64,000 nucleotides of DNA from Panorpa germanica (lineage: Eukaryota; Arthropoda; Insecta; Mecoptera; Panorpidae), in assembly GCA_963678705.1 (NCBI GenBank), contig OY783208.1, forward strand, positions 19,370,207 through 19,434,206, written 5' to 3'. Under the pieces are notes generated by a model. It was not told where the DNA came from. It saw only the letters and a list, made by a program, of their open reading frames with translations, and made no database searches. Positions 23,047 through 33,790 of this stretch are shown piece after piece (position 1 is the stretch's first letter; each line of letters opens with the position of its first letter). Both the position numbers and the translations under genes were made by a program.

Positions 23047-23900
23047 TAAGGTTTGATTTAGTTTTAATAGATGAACCAGGGGTATGGGATATGACGTTAT
23101 TCAAGGGGTAGTTAAATTGAGGCGAGAATGTTGCCTGAGCCGCCTGTTAATTGTGTAAAAGAAATCAGAGAAAGCTAAAGGATAAGTTGCGGGATGAGTT
23201 CTTATTTATTTTTACTATTTAAACTTTTTAACTTTATATTTTACCTAATTTTTAAAACGTTATTTCGCAGAGCCACCAAATTTAAATTTAAGACGTAAAT
23301 TAGGAAAACAGCTAATAAAATAATGAACATTAATAACAAAAAAAGGCAAAACAGTTAAATATAACTATTGATTAGCCATATGAACTAATCAACCCCGCTT
23401 ATCGGTCCGATCTCGGATTGTCGGTACAAGTGTTTCAAAAACATTAATAAGAATAATAATTATTTACCGGAATCTAGAGTTACGCATGAATTTATTCGGG
23501 CTCTCCGAGAGAATGTCAAAGTGTCAGAAATTTATGTTTTAACTACCTTTTTACAATTATTAAGGCACTTAAACTACACTTGAATTTTTAAAGTGTGGTT
23601 ATTGAGTTTTGAAATAAGTCTGTCCTCTTTTGTTGGACACGAAACTGTATATATACCCCCTAACCCTCTGCAGATCTTCATCATTCCTTATATATAGATA
23701 AATTATTATTTTACATCTAAAGATGTAGTACAAACCATTAACGAAATTAACTAAGAAGAAAAGGATGTCCCTTACCACATATAAGCGGTTCAGTGTCCTT
23801 TGTCTTCCTACCAATGTTTATTAAATAAGCTTCATACAGTAAAACTAATACAAGTATAAACACAAGTTAAGTTAGGAAATGTAAAAACGACTTACTCAAC

Positions 23901-25097
23901 CTAATGTAAATTACGTTTTTGATGATTCTTTAGATTACCTGCAGTTGAGAAACATATATTACATAAACCACAAGAAAATGGTTTTAGACCTAAATGTGTG
24001 TTTTTATGTTGTTTTAAATGCGATGAACTATTAAACGATTTACTACATTTGTCGCAAGAAAATGGTTTTACAACTAAATGTGTGTTTTGATGTAGCTTTA
24101 AACTCGATGGACTAATGAACGTTTTACTACATTAATTGCATGAAAATGGCTTTTCACTTAGATGTCTAGTTTTATGTAGCCTTAAACTCAATGAACTAGT
24201 TAATGTTTTACTACAAACGTTACAAGAAAATGGTTTTACAAGTAAATGAGTGTTTTTATGTAGTTTTAAATTTGATAATAGACTAAACGTTTTACTACAT
24301 TCGTCACAAGAAAATGGTGTTAGACCTAAATGTATATTTTTATGTCGTTTTAAATCATGCGATAGACTGAACGTTTTACTACATTCGTCACAAGAAAATG
24401 GTTTTACATCTAAATGTGTGTTTTTATGTCGTTTCAAATTAGATGATCGACTGAATGTTTTATTACATTCGTCACAAGAAAATGGTTTTACATCCAAATG
24501 TGTGTTTTTATGTCGTTTTAAATCATGCGATAGACTGAACGTTTTACTACATTCGTCACAAGAAAATGGTTTTACAACTAAATGTGTGTTTTTATGCATT
24601 TTTAAAGTGGATAATAGACTGAACGTTTTACTACATTCGTCACAAGAAAATGGTATTACACCTAAATGTATATTTTTATGTCGTTTTAAATTTGACGAAT
24701 TAGCAAATATTTTACTACATGTATTACAAGAATGTAGTTTCTTTGCTGAATGTACACGCAAATGTTTTATGATTTCTGCCTTAGAGTCCAACAATTTGTT
24801 ACATACATCACAGATATAAGGCTTCAGGTTCGTATTCATTTCACTTTGAAGTTGTTGCTCTGGAACTTCAAGCTTTATGAAGTAATCATCTCGGGGTAGA
24901 TGTGTAGCTTCATCTAAGTTATATTCTGGTTCTTTTTTGAATTCTGTTTTTATTTCATCACATAGCGCTGCTTCATTGACGACCCGTCCTTCTTCTATTT
25001 CTATTTTGATATCTCCGTTTACATTTTCTGTTTCCATTGGTTCAGTTAATCCCACATCAACTTCTACCTTTATTTGTTCTAATTTGCAATTCTCCAT
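23901..25097 (-). pseudogene. C2H2 zinc-finger gene ZNF5 with an internal nonsense codon
   Basis: ATG at 25097 begins [13 protein letters not shown]. Eight complete fingers follow the acidic N-terminus, which has IKVE, IKIE, IKTE and IKLE-like motifs. The ninth finger reads FSCN and then TAA at 24134-24132, where paralogues have GAA (Glu). In the same frame three more fingers continue to the normal family end at 23903-23901. The truncated product, 321 residues, could still be made. It is therefore either a shortened gene or a young pseudogene. Fingers 4 and 6 share the same helix (SLSHDLKR). Confidence 0.85.
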
Positions 25098-26014
25098 TAT
25101 ATGTAAAACAATTTTGAAGTTTGCTAAAAAAAAACAAATTTTAGCAACAAAAAAATAAGAAATCTATGTTAATAAAAATAAATCTGATGTGTTTAAGAAA
25201 TGAAACAAAATTATGTAACATAATAAAAATAAATAAGAGAAGGTAAGCTAAATTAACGTAAAGGCTTTTATGTAATAAATGTATGCTTTGTAAAACATTA
25301 ATTAAATAAATAAAGTTCATATAAAAGGCAAGATTAAAACCCTTAAGGCAATAACCATTTTAATATTTTGTTTCTCACTCCCTAAAATATAAAGTAATTA
25401 ATTAGGTAAAATAAAAATTCATTTTAATATAGTAGGGTATTTATATATTAATTTACCACTTTTCTCAAAAATCTACAGCCTTCTATTAATCTTTTTATAA
25501 AATATGAATAGAATAAGATGAACTGAGTAAAACCTTACAATGGGCTGTCAAAATAAAGATATTACAGTTTTCTTTATTATAAATGCGTTTATGGTTCGAG
25601 GACGGGCGGGATTTATGAACCTGAATATTTATACGATGATTGATGTCAACCTTATTTTGTTGTAATACAATATCTATTTTCAAAGTATTTTTTAATTAAT
25701 GTGTAAACCTCTCAATAAAATTGAACTTCAAAAGCCTATTAACACAGTACATTTTTAATCATTAAGCCAAGAATCATTTCTCAGAATTATATTCAATATT
25801 TGCCGTCATTTGCGTTTAATGTATTTTTACTAAAATTTTTTGTGTTTTCTTTATAAATAATTTTTTAAACATTATGAAGGCTGTGCAGTTACAATTCGCA
25901 ACGTTTGTGCAAATTATGGTCGAAACTGTGATTTAAGTTAATTTTTTATAATAAGTAAAATAGTATTGATAAAGTTGGTTACTAAAACCTTACAGCTCAT
26001 AAATCTCTGCTTTA

Positions 26015-26373
26015 TGTATATATATATTTAAAATATCAAATATTATTTACAGCTATTTCAAGGAACAATAAAATTTCAATATTATGTCTGCCTTAGCAGA
26101 AGTAAATAAAATAAAAACATATTATTCTTTAACTTGACTTGATTATTTCGACTACAAACAGCTACAAAACATTACCACAGCACTGACCTACTCAACAAAT
26201 AACTGTGCTAGACCATTTCTGGCGCTAAAACTACAATTCAGATTTTTAATTGCTATATCTCCGTCAATATTTAGATATTTAATAAAATAGACACGCCAAT
26301 ACACATTTATTAACATCAATTTCATTCAACAATTGAAAATTCGACAACTAAAAAATGAGGACACAAGCTCATT
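26015..26373 (-). mobile_element. MITE left half between A5 and A6
   Basis: Same truncated form as at 22055-22415, ending GGACACAAGCTCATT. Confidence 0.7.
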
Positions 26374-26679
26374 GTTTATTTTTAAAATTGCTGTACTAAC
26401 ATCAAAAACTATTAAAACTAATAAAGATTTTTATTGCATAGGATTTCCTCTTCAGACCAACCCATTTACCATTACGGGGCCCTAAAAATGTAATAATTAA
26501 TACACGATAATAAAAAATAGTAGCAGATGATCTCAGAAGACAGTGGACTTGCATGACCTCGAAGAAATAAAACCATGATGTCTTTTTTTATTTAGAATAC
26601 ACGTTTATTAGTTCACAAATGAAAAACAATTAGTTACATACAAATTAATTGAATATAGTTAAATGTTGAATTAATATAA

Positions 26680-27055
26680 GGTTTGATTCAGACAGATACT
26701 GAGAAAGTAGAGAGGAAAGAATATGTAGAGTGTGCGGAACGGAGGACGAAACACTGGGCACATTAAGTTTGATTGTAAGGAAAAAGTAGACAGCGAGATG
26801 AATATGGGGCAGCTCTTAAAAGAGGCCAAGGAAGGGAACAGATGGATGGCAGAAATAACTATAAGGAAGACTGAAGCTTTTTAAATCTTCTAAAAATGTG
26901 CAAAACCATGTATTTTCTTTTAGATATTAGGAGAATTTGTATTTTAGTTTTTGGTAGAAGGAAATAGATATATATTTAAGGAATAAAATGTATTGTACTA
27001 AGGCAGAAGAATGTTATGCCGCAAGGTAAACATTAAATAAATAAATAAATAAGGT
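26680..27055 (+). mobile_element. LINE 3'-tail fragment inside block A6
   Basis: Same tail as in A5 with a few more lesions (a short deletion after GAAACACTGG). It ends in a TAAATAAATAAATAA run. Confidence 0.7.
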
Positions 27056-27894
27056 TTGATTTAGTTTTAATAGATGAACCAGGGGTATGGCGTTTGATGT
27101 TATTCAAGGGGTAGTTAAATTGAGGCGAGAATGTTGCCTGAGCCGCCTATTAATTGTGTAAAAGAAATCAGAGAAAGCTAAAGGATAAGTTGCGGGATGA
27201 GTTCTTATTTACTTTTATTATTTACATTTTTTACCTTATTTTTAAAACGTTATTTCGCAGAGCCACCTAATTTAAATATAAGACGTAAATTAGGAAAGCA
27301 GCTAATAAAATAATGAACATTAATAACAAAAAAAGGCAAAACATTTAAATATTACTATTGATTAGTCATATGGACTAATCATCCCCGCTTATCGGTCCGA
27401 TCTAAGACAGTTTTGCCTTCAATACAAAGCGTACAAGTGTTTCAAAAACATTAATAAGAATAATAATTATTTACCGGAATCTAGAGTTACGCATGAATTT
27501 ATTCGGGCTCTCCGAGAGAACGTCAAAGTGTCAGAAATTTATGTTTTAACTACCTTTTTACAATTATTAAGGCACTTAAACTACACTTGAATTTTTAAAG
27601 TGTGGTTATTGAGTTTTGAAATAAGTCTGTACCCTTTTGTTGGACTCGAAGCTATATATATACCCCCTAACCCTCTGCAGATCTAAATCATTCCTTATAT
27701 ATAGATAAATTATTATTTTACATCTAAATATGTAATGCAAACCATTATTAGAATTAACTAAGAAGAAAAGGATGTCCCTTACCACATAAAAGCGGTTCAG
27801 GGTCCTTTGTCTTCCTACCAATGTTTATTCAATAAACTTCATAGAGTAAAACTAATAGGAATAAGTTAGGATATGAAAAAACGACTTACTCAAC

Positions 27895-28587
27895 CTAATG
27901 TAAATTACGTTTTTGATGTCTCTTTAGAGTACCTGCAGTTGAAAAACATATATTACATAAACCACAAGAAAATGGTTTTACACCTAAATGTGTGTTTTTA
28001 TGGTCTTTTAAACTTTGTGATTGACTGAACGTTTTGCTACATTCGTCGCAAGAAAATGGTTTTAGACCTAAATGTCTGTTTTTATGTCGTTTTAAATGAG
28101 TTGATCGACTGAATGTTTTACTACATTCGTCACAAGAAAATGGTTTTACCAGTAAATGTATATTTTTATGTCGTTTTAAACTTGACGAATTAGCAAATAT
28201 TTTACTACATGTATTACAAGAGTGTAGTTTCTTTACTGAATGTACACGCAAATGTTTTATGATTTCTGCCTTAGAGTCCAACAATTTGTTACATACATCA
28301 CAGATATAAGGCTTCAGGTTCGTATTCATTTCACTTTGAAGTTGTTGCTCTGGAACTTCAAGCTTTATGAAGTAATCATCTCGGGGTAAATGTGTAGCTT
28401 CATCTGAGTTATATTCTAGCTCTTCTTTAAATTCTGTTTTTATTTCATCAGATAGCGCTGCTTCTTTGACGAAACGTTCTTCTTTTATTTCTATTTCTAC
28501 ACATTTGCTTAATTTTTCTGTTTCCTTTGGTTCAGTTAATCGCACATCAACTTCTGTCTTTATTTGTTCTAATTTACAATCCTTTAT
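27895..28587 (-). pseudogene. C2H2 zinc-finger gene ZNF6 lacking the family start codon
   Basis: The codon aligned with the initiator ATG of its paralogues is ATA (28587-28585, before KDCKLEQ). The rest is open to the family stop: an acidic N-terminus with IKTE and IKLE-like motifs, then five fingers ending HQKRNLH. The next in-frame Met is about 85 residues in, just before the first finger, so a short product from that Met would still hold every finger. An upstream exon could also supply a start. It has fewer fingers than its paralogues. Confidence 0.75.
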
Positions 28588-29725
28588 TATGTGCAGGACA
28601 ATTTTAAAGTTTACTAAAAACAAATAAATTAAATGTTGCAACAAAAAAATAAGATCTCTGTCAGAAAAATAAGTCTGAAGTGTTTAGGAAACGAAACAAA
28701 ACCTTGTTACATAATAGAAATAAATAACAGAGGTTAAGTTAAATTAATGTAAAAGCTTTTCTGTAGTAAATGTATGCTTTGTAAAACATTAACTAAATAA
28801 ATAAAGTTTATATAAAAGGCAAGATTAAAACCCTTAAGGCAATAACCATTTTAATTTTTAGTATCTTACTCCCAAAAATATGAAATAATTAAGTACAGAA
28901 AATAAAAATTTATTTTAATGTTATAAGATATTATGCATTTATATAGTAATTTACCAATTAAGACACTTTTCTTAAAAATCTGCAACCGTTTATATTCATT
29001 AAATATTAATAGAATAAGATGAACTGAGTAAAACCATTTCAATGAGCTGTCAAAATAAAGATATTTCAGATTTCATTATTTTAAATGCGTTTATGGTTCG
29101 AGGACGGGGTATTCCTTTGGTGCTGTTTTAAATTTTACAATACATTTTTTCAAAGTACTTTTTAATTTTTATGTAAACCTCTTAATAAAATTAAAGTTCA
29201 TAAGCCCATTAACAGTGTAATTTTTGTCTTTTTAATCGTTAAGCCAAGAAACATTTTTTTTAAATGTTTTCAATATTGGCCGTCATGTGCGTTTAATTAA
29301 TTATTATTAAAATTGGGTTGTGAACTCATTTTTTTGGAGTCGATTTTGTAATTGATTATTGAAATAGATGTTAATGAATATATATTGGCGTTTTTATTTT
29401 TTTAAATTATCATAAATTGATGGAAATATAGCTGCTTGAAATTTGAATTGCAATGTTGCCGCTAAATCTATTAGTAAATTTTGACGTCACTTCTTAGGCA
29501 CCACAGTGACTCAATTAAAAATATGTTGTCTATGGTAATGGTTGATTGTAGTACGCATGCGTTGGCTTTAAAAAGACTAATAAATAATATATTTTATTTT
29601 TTCTTCATTACTCGCTTAATATATTAAAACTTTATGTGTTGAAATAGTGTTTGACATTTTCATATATAAATAATATTATAATATATATATATATATATAA
29701 TATAATAATAATACTAATATTTAAT

Positions 29726-31692
29726 ATGGAACATACAGTGAATAAATATTTTAAAAATTGCTTTGTTTATCTGTGTCGAAATAGTACATGCAATGCTCCA
29801 AACAAAATTTTTGTGAGAGTTCCAAAGAATTTAGAAGCTGCATGGTTTAAACCTGCAAGTAAGAAAACGCCTCAAATTGGTGGATGTTACTACTGTGGCG
29901 AGGATCATTTTAATGTAAGTACATAAAGATATTTAATTACTTATGTTTAAAAAGCCATGCAAACATGTTTTTTATGTAATACATTTATTGATTCTAGTTA
30001 GAAGAAGACGCAGAAAATTTAGTGAAACATAAGTTAACAGGATGCTCTATTAAAATTAAAAATGGTATAGTTCCACATATTTTTGATTGCCAGCCTAATT
30101 ACAAACGTATTAAGGATTCACCTAACCCTTTTGAGGCGGAATTAAAACGTAAACGTTTGGTAAGAGAAGCCTTGCAAGTATATGATCAAAACAAATCATT
30201 AGAATCTGAAATGAATTCTGTATCAGGTAACGTAGAAGTAAGATGCCATATTCTTCATGTAATGATAATAAATTTATCATGTGTTATAACCGCAACTTTC
30301 AGAAAACAAGAATACAACACGTGTTTATACTTATACAACCGAGCCATCAAGTACTCTTCCTCCTACAGATGCAGGTGTGATAAAAACTTTTTATTTTTAT
30401 TAATAATATTCTTTAACTGTTATATAACTTAATAATTTTTGTTGTTACTAACTTCAGTTACTATATTATAGAAACAAGTAGTTTGGAATGTTCAGCAGCA
30501 GGTCCTTCATACACCGTAGCGTCAGCACCTTCTTTTCCGCAGAATAAACTTATAACAAATAAAAAAGGTGTTAATGTTGGTGTTCAGACTAACCTATGTT
30601 TAACTGGAGTTAAACCTTCAGTTAGACATAAGGGAGTCCAGGTGAAGCAGCCAGTTGCCGACAAATGTTTGTCAACGATATCTAGAAAGACCCAAGATAT
30701 GGCTACCTCTCCAAAAAGTTGCTCGACAGTTTCCTCTGAAATTAAAAGTACAAATACGTCTGCGGAAGAATATATAATTTCAGAGGTAAACACAAGCAGT
30801 TCGTATGCAGATGAAGAAATTTTAAAGATTCAAAGAAATGAGAAATATTACAAAGTAACTTTAGAACAAGTAACGAGAGAGCCCAAGTTACTAATTGGTG
30901 TTATACCTCAGATGTTTTTTATAGTTGAATTACTGAGTATGCACACAGGCGTTAGTGTTAAACACATAATACTAACACTAATGAAGATTAAATTAAACGA
31001 CAGTTTTCATATTCATACGCTTCCCGAATTTTTTGCAAAACAGTACCAATAGTAGCAAAATTTTTCGCGACACACATATTTTGGCCGGAACGAGATACAA
31101 CTTTAAAATTATTACCCATACCATTTAGGGCGAATTACGGCAATATACAAAGCATAATAGATTGCTTTGAAATACAAATAGAGAAGCCAACAAACCCGAT
31201 GTTGCAATCACAAACCTGGTCCAGTTACAAAAGTTGTAACACCATTAAATATTTAATTTCTGCAACGCCGGATGGGATGGTGAATTTTATTTTAAGAGGC
31301 TGTACTGGAAGAGTATCAGATGCCCAGATCATTCAAAACAGCGGCTATTTGGAAGTACTTCCAGAGCAGACTGCAGTAATGGCTGATCGAGGATTTAAAA
31401 ATATTGGCAAATTATTGGATAAAAAAAGTGTTCTCTAATTAGACCACCTAGTGCCACAGGCAATGAGAAAATGAGTGAGCAAGATGTGTTAACAACAAAA
31501 AGTATTGCTGCTTTAAGGGTACATATTGAACGAAATATAAGACGTGTGAGGGAATACGCAATTTTAAAGCCCCATTCGACAGTACAGCACAATTTGTTAA
31601 CCTCTGTTGACAACATTGTCATAATTGTTGCTGGGTTAATAAATGTTCAATACCCTATTATAAAATCGGTTACGTGTTCCATAAATAAATAA
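29726..31692 (+). pseudogene. ISL2EU transposase (THAP + DDE_Tnp_4), broken
   Basis: Exon 1 (ATG 29726 to 29914) and exon 2 (29998-30226) code a THAP-type zinc domain: CRNSTC, FVRVPK, CYYCGEDHF, then GIVPHIFDC. Exon 3 starts at 30472 in matching phase. The catalytic part has the three acidic residues in IDCFEI, MADRGF and HIERNIRR, with TWSSYKSCNTIKYLI and LINVQYPIIKS in the expected order. A frame break lies near 31050 (after FAKQYQ) and another near 31435. All three catalytic residues survive, so decay looks recent. Confidence 0.85.
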
Positions 31693-32828
31693 TTTATAAA
31701 TGTTTTAATTACTTGTCTTTTCTCTAAAATAAATAATAATCAAATACCTGAATTTAAATGTGTTCATTCATTTAATTAATATTATTATTAAGTTATTTTT
31801 TATATATTAAAAATTAAAATTTATTTAATTTAATAATTTATTCCTTTTTTTTTAATGAATTATGTAAATTATGTATACAAAATGCTATTTCTATCAGTTA
31901 TATTTTTCATACAAAAAAACATTTAATTATTTAAATTCTATATTTAATGATATTTAGTTTCTTATACAATACAATTACTTATTACTTATACTATTTACTA
32001 ATTTTGGAAAAATGTTCTTTTTCCAAAATAAGGTAGCAGATTCTATTATCTGTTTTATGTATTGCTCCTCCAGATCTATAACAATAGCAGATACTTTTTC
32101 TGTCTGTTCGAAGTCTGGAGAAGCAACACAAAAGATGCCCCTTTTTCTGTTTGCTAAATACATTTGCAATTGTATTTGCGCTTTACATTTTGGCGCTATG
32201 TGGTACTCTGGTGATAAATAGTTTTTGAAAGTTTTCTCGTTTGAGGGGCACTTTATTTCGATGACATAATCATCCGTTATGCCATCTGGAGATGCTCCAA
32301 ATATTGGAAGGTCGGGTCTGATAAACATACCACATTTCTTAATGTCCATGTTTTAATTTTTTGCAACAACTTCCAGAACCCGTTTCTCCAAATAACGGCC
32401 CCTCTTCATAGCCTTTGTGTCCCGAATTTTTGCACAGCCTATCACTTGATTTACAAGTTTTCCCTCTGCTGTTTTGCAGCGAGCCATTTCGTAAATTTTT
32501 TATGCAGTTACCCTCCCATATCTTAATTCTACTCACAATGGACTATTGTTTTGGCCCTGTGTAGCCTTTTCGGCATCACTGCATGTGCTTGCTTGCTTAC
32601 TATTTGCTGCGAAAGAAATAAAGTCCACATTCAGTCCACTCTTTTTAAATTCAATTATCATTTGATGAAGTGACAATTTAAAGGTGTCACTTCCAATCGA
32701 CGCTGTATTAAAATACAGCGTATTATATATTCCATCCTCTTCAATGCGTCCCAATAAATCGGCGACGTAGCCGGATACGTCGTATTTTTTTTCTGTCTGG
32801 GATTTTCTGCCTATAATATCTTGCACAA

Positions 32829-32840
32829 ACCTAAAATTTT
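32829..32840. repeat. Target-site duplication, left copy
   Basis: ACCTAAAATTTT immediately precedes the LINE 5' end and is repeated exactly at 37154-37165. Confidence 0.85.
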
Positions 32841-33016
32841 TGGAGTTACAGTTTGATCGTGCTGCAGTGAGGACGGGTACCGAGAATCGCTTGCAGATTT
32901 AAAATTGTTGCTATTGTTCAGTAAAAAACAAAAGGTTCAGTTTTTTGTTGTGGGATTTGTTATTTCTAGTGCAAAGAAATAGTTTCATAAGAAGTTATTT
33001 ACATAAAATAACAAAA

Positions 33017-33790
33017 ATGCCGGGGGGAATGAAGACGAGGAGGGAGCAGGATGAGAAGAAGGAGGACGGAACAGAGGAAAAAATTAAAAGGATGATACAA
33101 ACAGAAAAAGAAATGCAAGAAGAAATGAAGGAAATGAGGAAAAGATTAAAAAAAATGGAAGAAGAATTCAAGACATTTATCGAAGAATCGCGCAAGGAAA
33201 GGGAAGATCTTATGAGGAGGTTGGAAAAAGAGAAGGAAGAGGAAAAAGAAGAAAGGAAAGAAGAAGAAAAGAAAAAGGAAGAAACAGAGAAAGAAGTTAG
33301 AGAAAAGGTGGAGGAGCTGGAAAAAGAACAGGAAATAGCCAGGAAACGCGAGAAGAGGGAGAACATAGTCATAAGGGGTGTAAAAACAAGCAAAATGGGC
33401 GCGGAACTGAGGAAAGAAGTGGAAGAATGGATACTAAAAGAATTAAAGGAAGAAGTAAAAATAACCCAAGCGTTCACGGTTGGAAAAGAAAAGGGAATAG
33501 TGATAGCGAGATGTGAGGGAGAAGAAAAGAAGAGAAAGATAATGGAAAAAAAAAGTACACTGAGGGGCACGGATGTGTACATAGAGGACAATTTGACGTA
33601 CAAGGAGAGAGAGGTGCAGTGGCAATTGAGACAGTGGGCAAAAAAGAAAAAAGAGGAGGGGAAAAAGGATGTGAAGGTCGGATACAAGAAAGTATGGTGT
33701 GAAGGAACGCAGTATATATGGAATGAAAAAAACAAAGAACTGGAAAAGGGGGAATTTCGAAAAAATGGTGAAGGAGTTGGGGGAAAGTAA
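33017..33790 (+). CDS. LINE ORF1 protein
   Basis: 257 residues from the ATG of MPGGMKTRREQDEK. Upstream codons in the same frame are likely 5' UTR. Residues about 15-120 form a long highly charged coiled coil (EEEKEERKEEEKKKE type). The second half has ENIVIRGVKT, VEEWILKEL and the basic IEDNLTYKEREVQWQLR. That layout, a trimerising coiled coil and then an RNA-binding domain, is that of L1-like ORF1 nucleic-acid chaperones. The end overlaps ORF2 by about 90 bases in another frame. Confidence 0.75.
   Translation: MPGGMKTRREQDEKKEDGTEEKIKRMIQTEKEMQEEMKEMRKRLKKMEEEFKTFIEESRKEREDLMRRLEKEKEEEKEERKEEEKKKEETEKEVREKVEELEKEQEIARKREKRENIVIRGVKTSKMGAELRKEVEEWILKELKEEVKITQAFTVGKEKGIVIARCEGEEKKRKIMEKKSTLRGTDVYIEDNLTYKEREVQWQLRQWAKKKKEEGKKDVKVGYKKVWCEGTQYIWNEKNKELEKGEFRKNGEGVGGK

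Larger units (their letters stand above)
22416..25960 (-). repeat. Duplicated block A5 (inverted)
   Basis: The whole A block is present on the minus strand, with the LINE tail on the left and the zinc-finger gene and its upstream region on the right. It is the mirror image of A1 and A3. Confidence 0.85.
26374..29310 (-). repeat. Duplicated block A6 (inverted)
   Basis: The A block on the minus strand with a small extra segment near 26400-26460. The end upstream of the zinc-finger gene is more diverged and is interrupted at 29310 by the ISL2EU transposon. Confidence 0.8.

Noticed and set aside
24250..24819. Plus-strand ORF of 189 codons with Cys-rich 28-residue repeats
   Set aside because: It is the antisense of the ZNF5 finger array; the repeat simply mirrors the 84-bp units.
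29680..29700. TA-rich simple repeat near the ISL2EU transposase start (others near 22060 and 37320)
   Set aside because: Short AT microsatellites are common in this genome and carry no clear signal.
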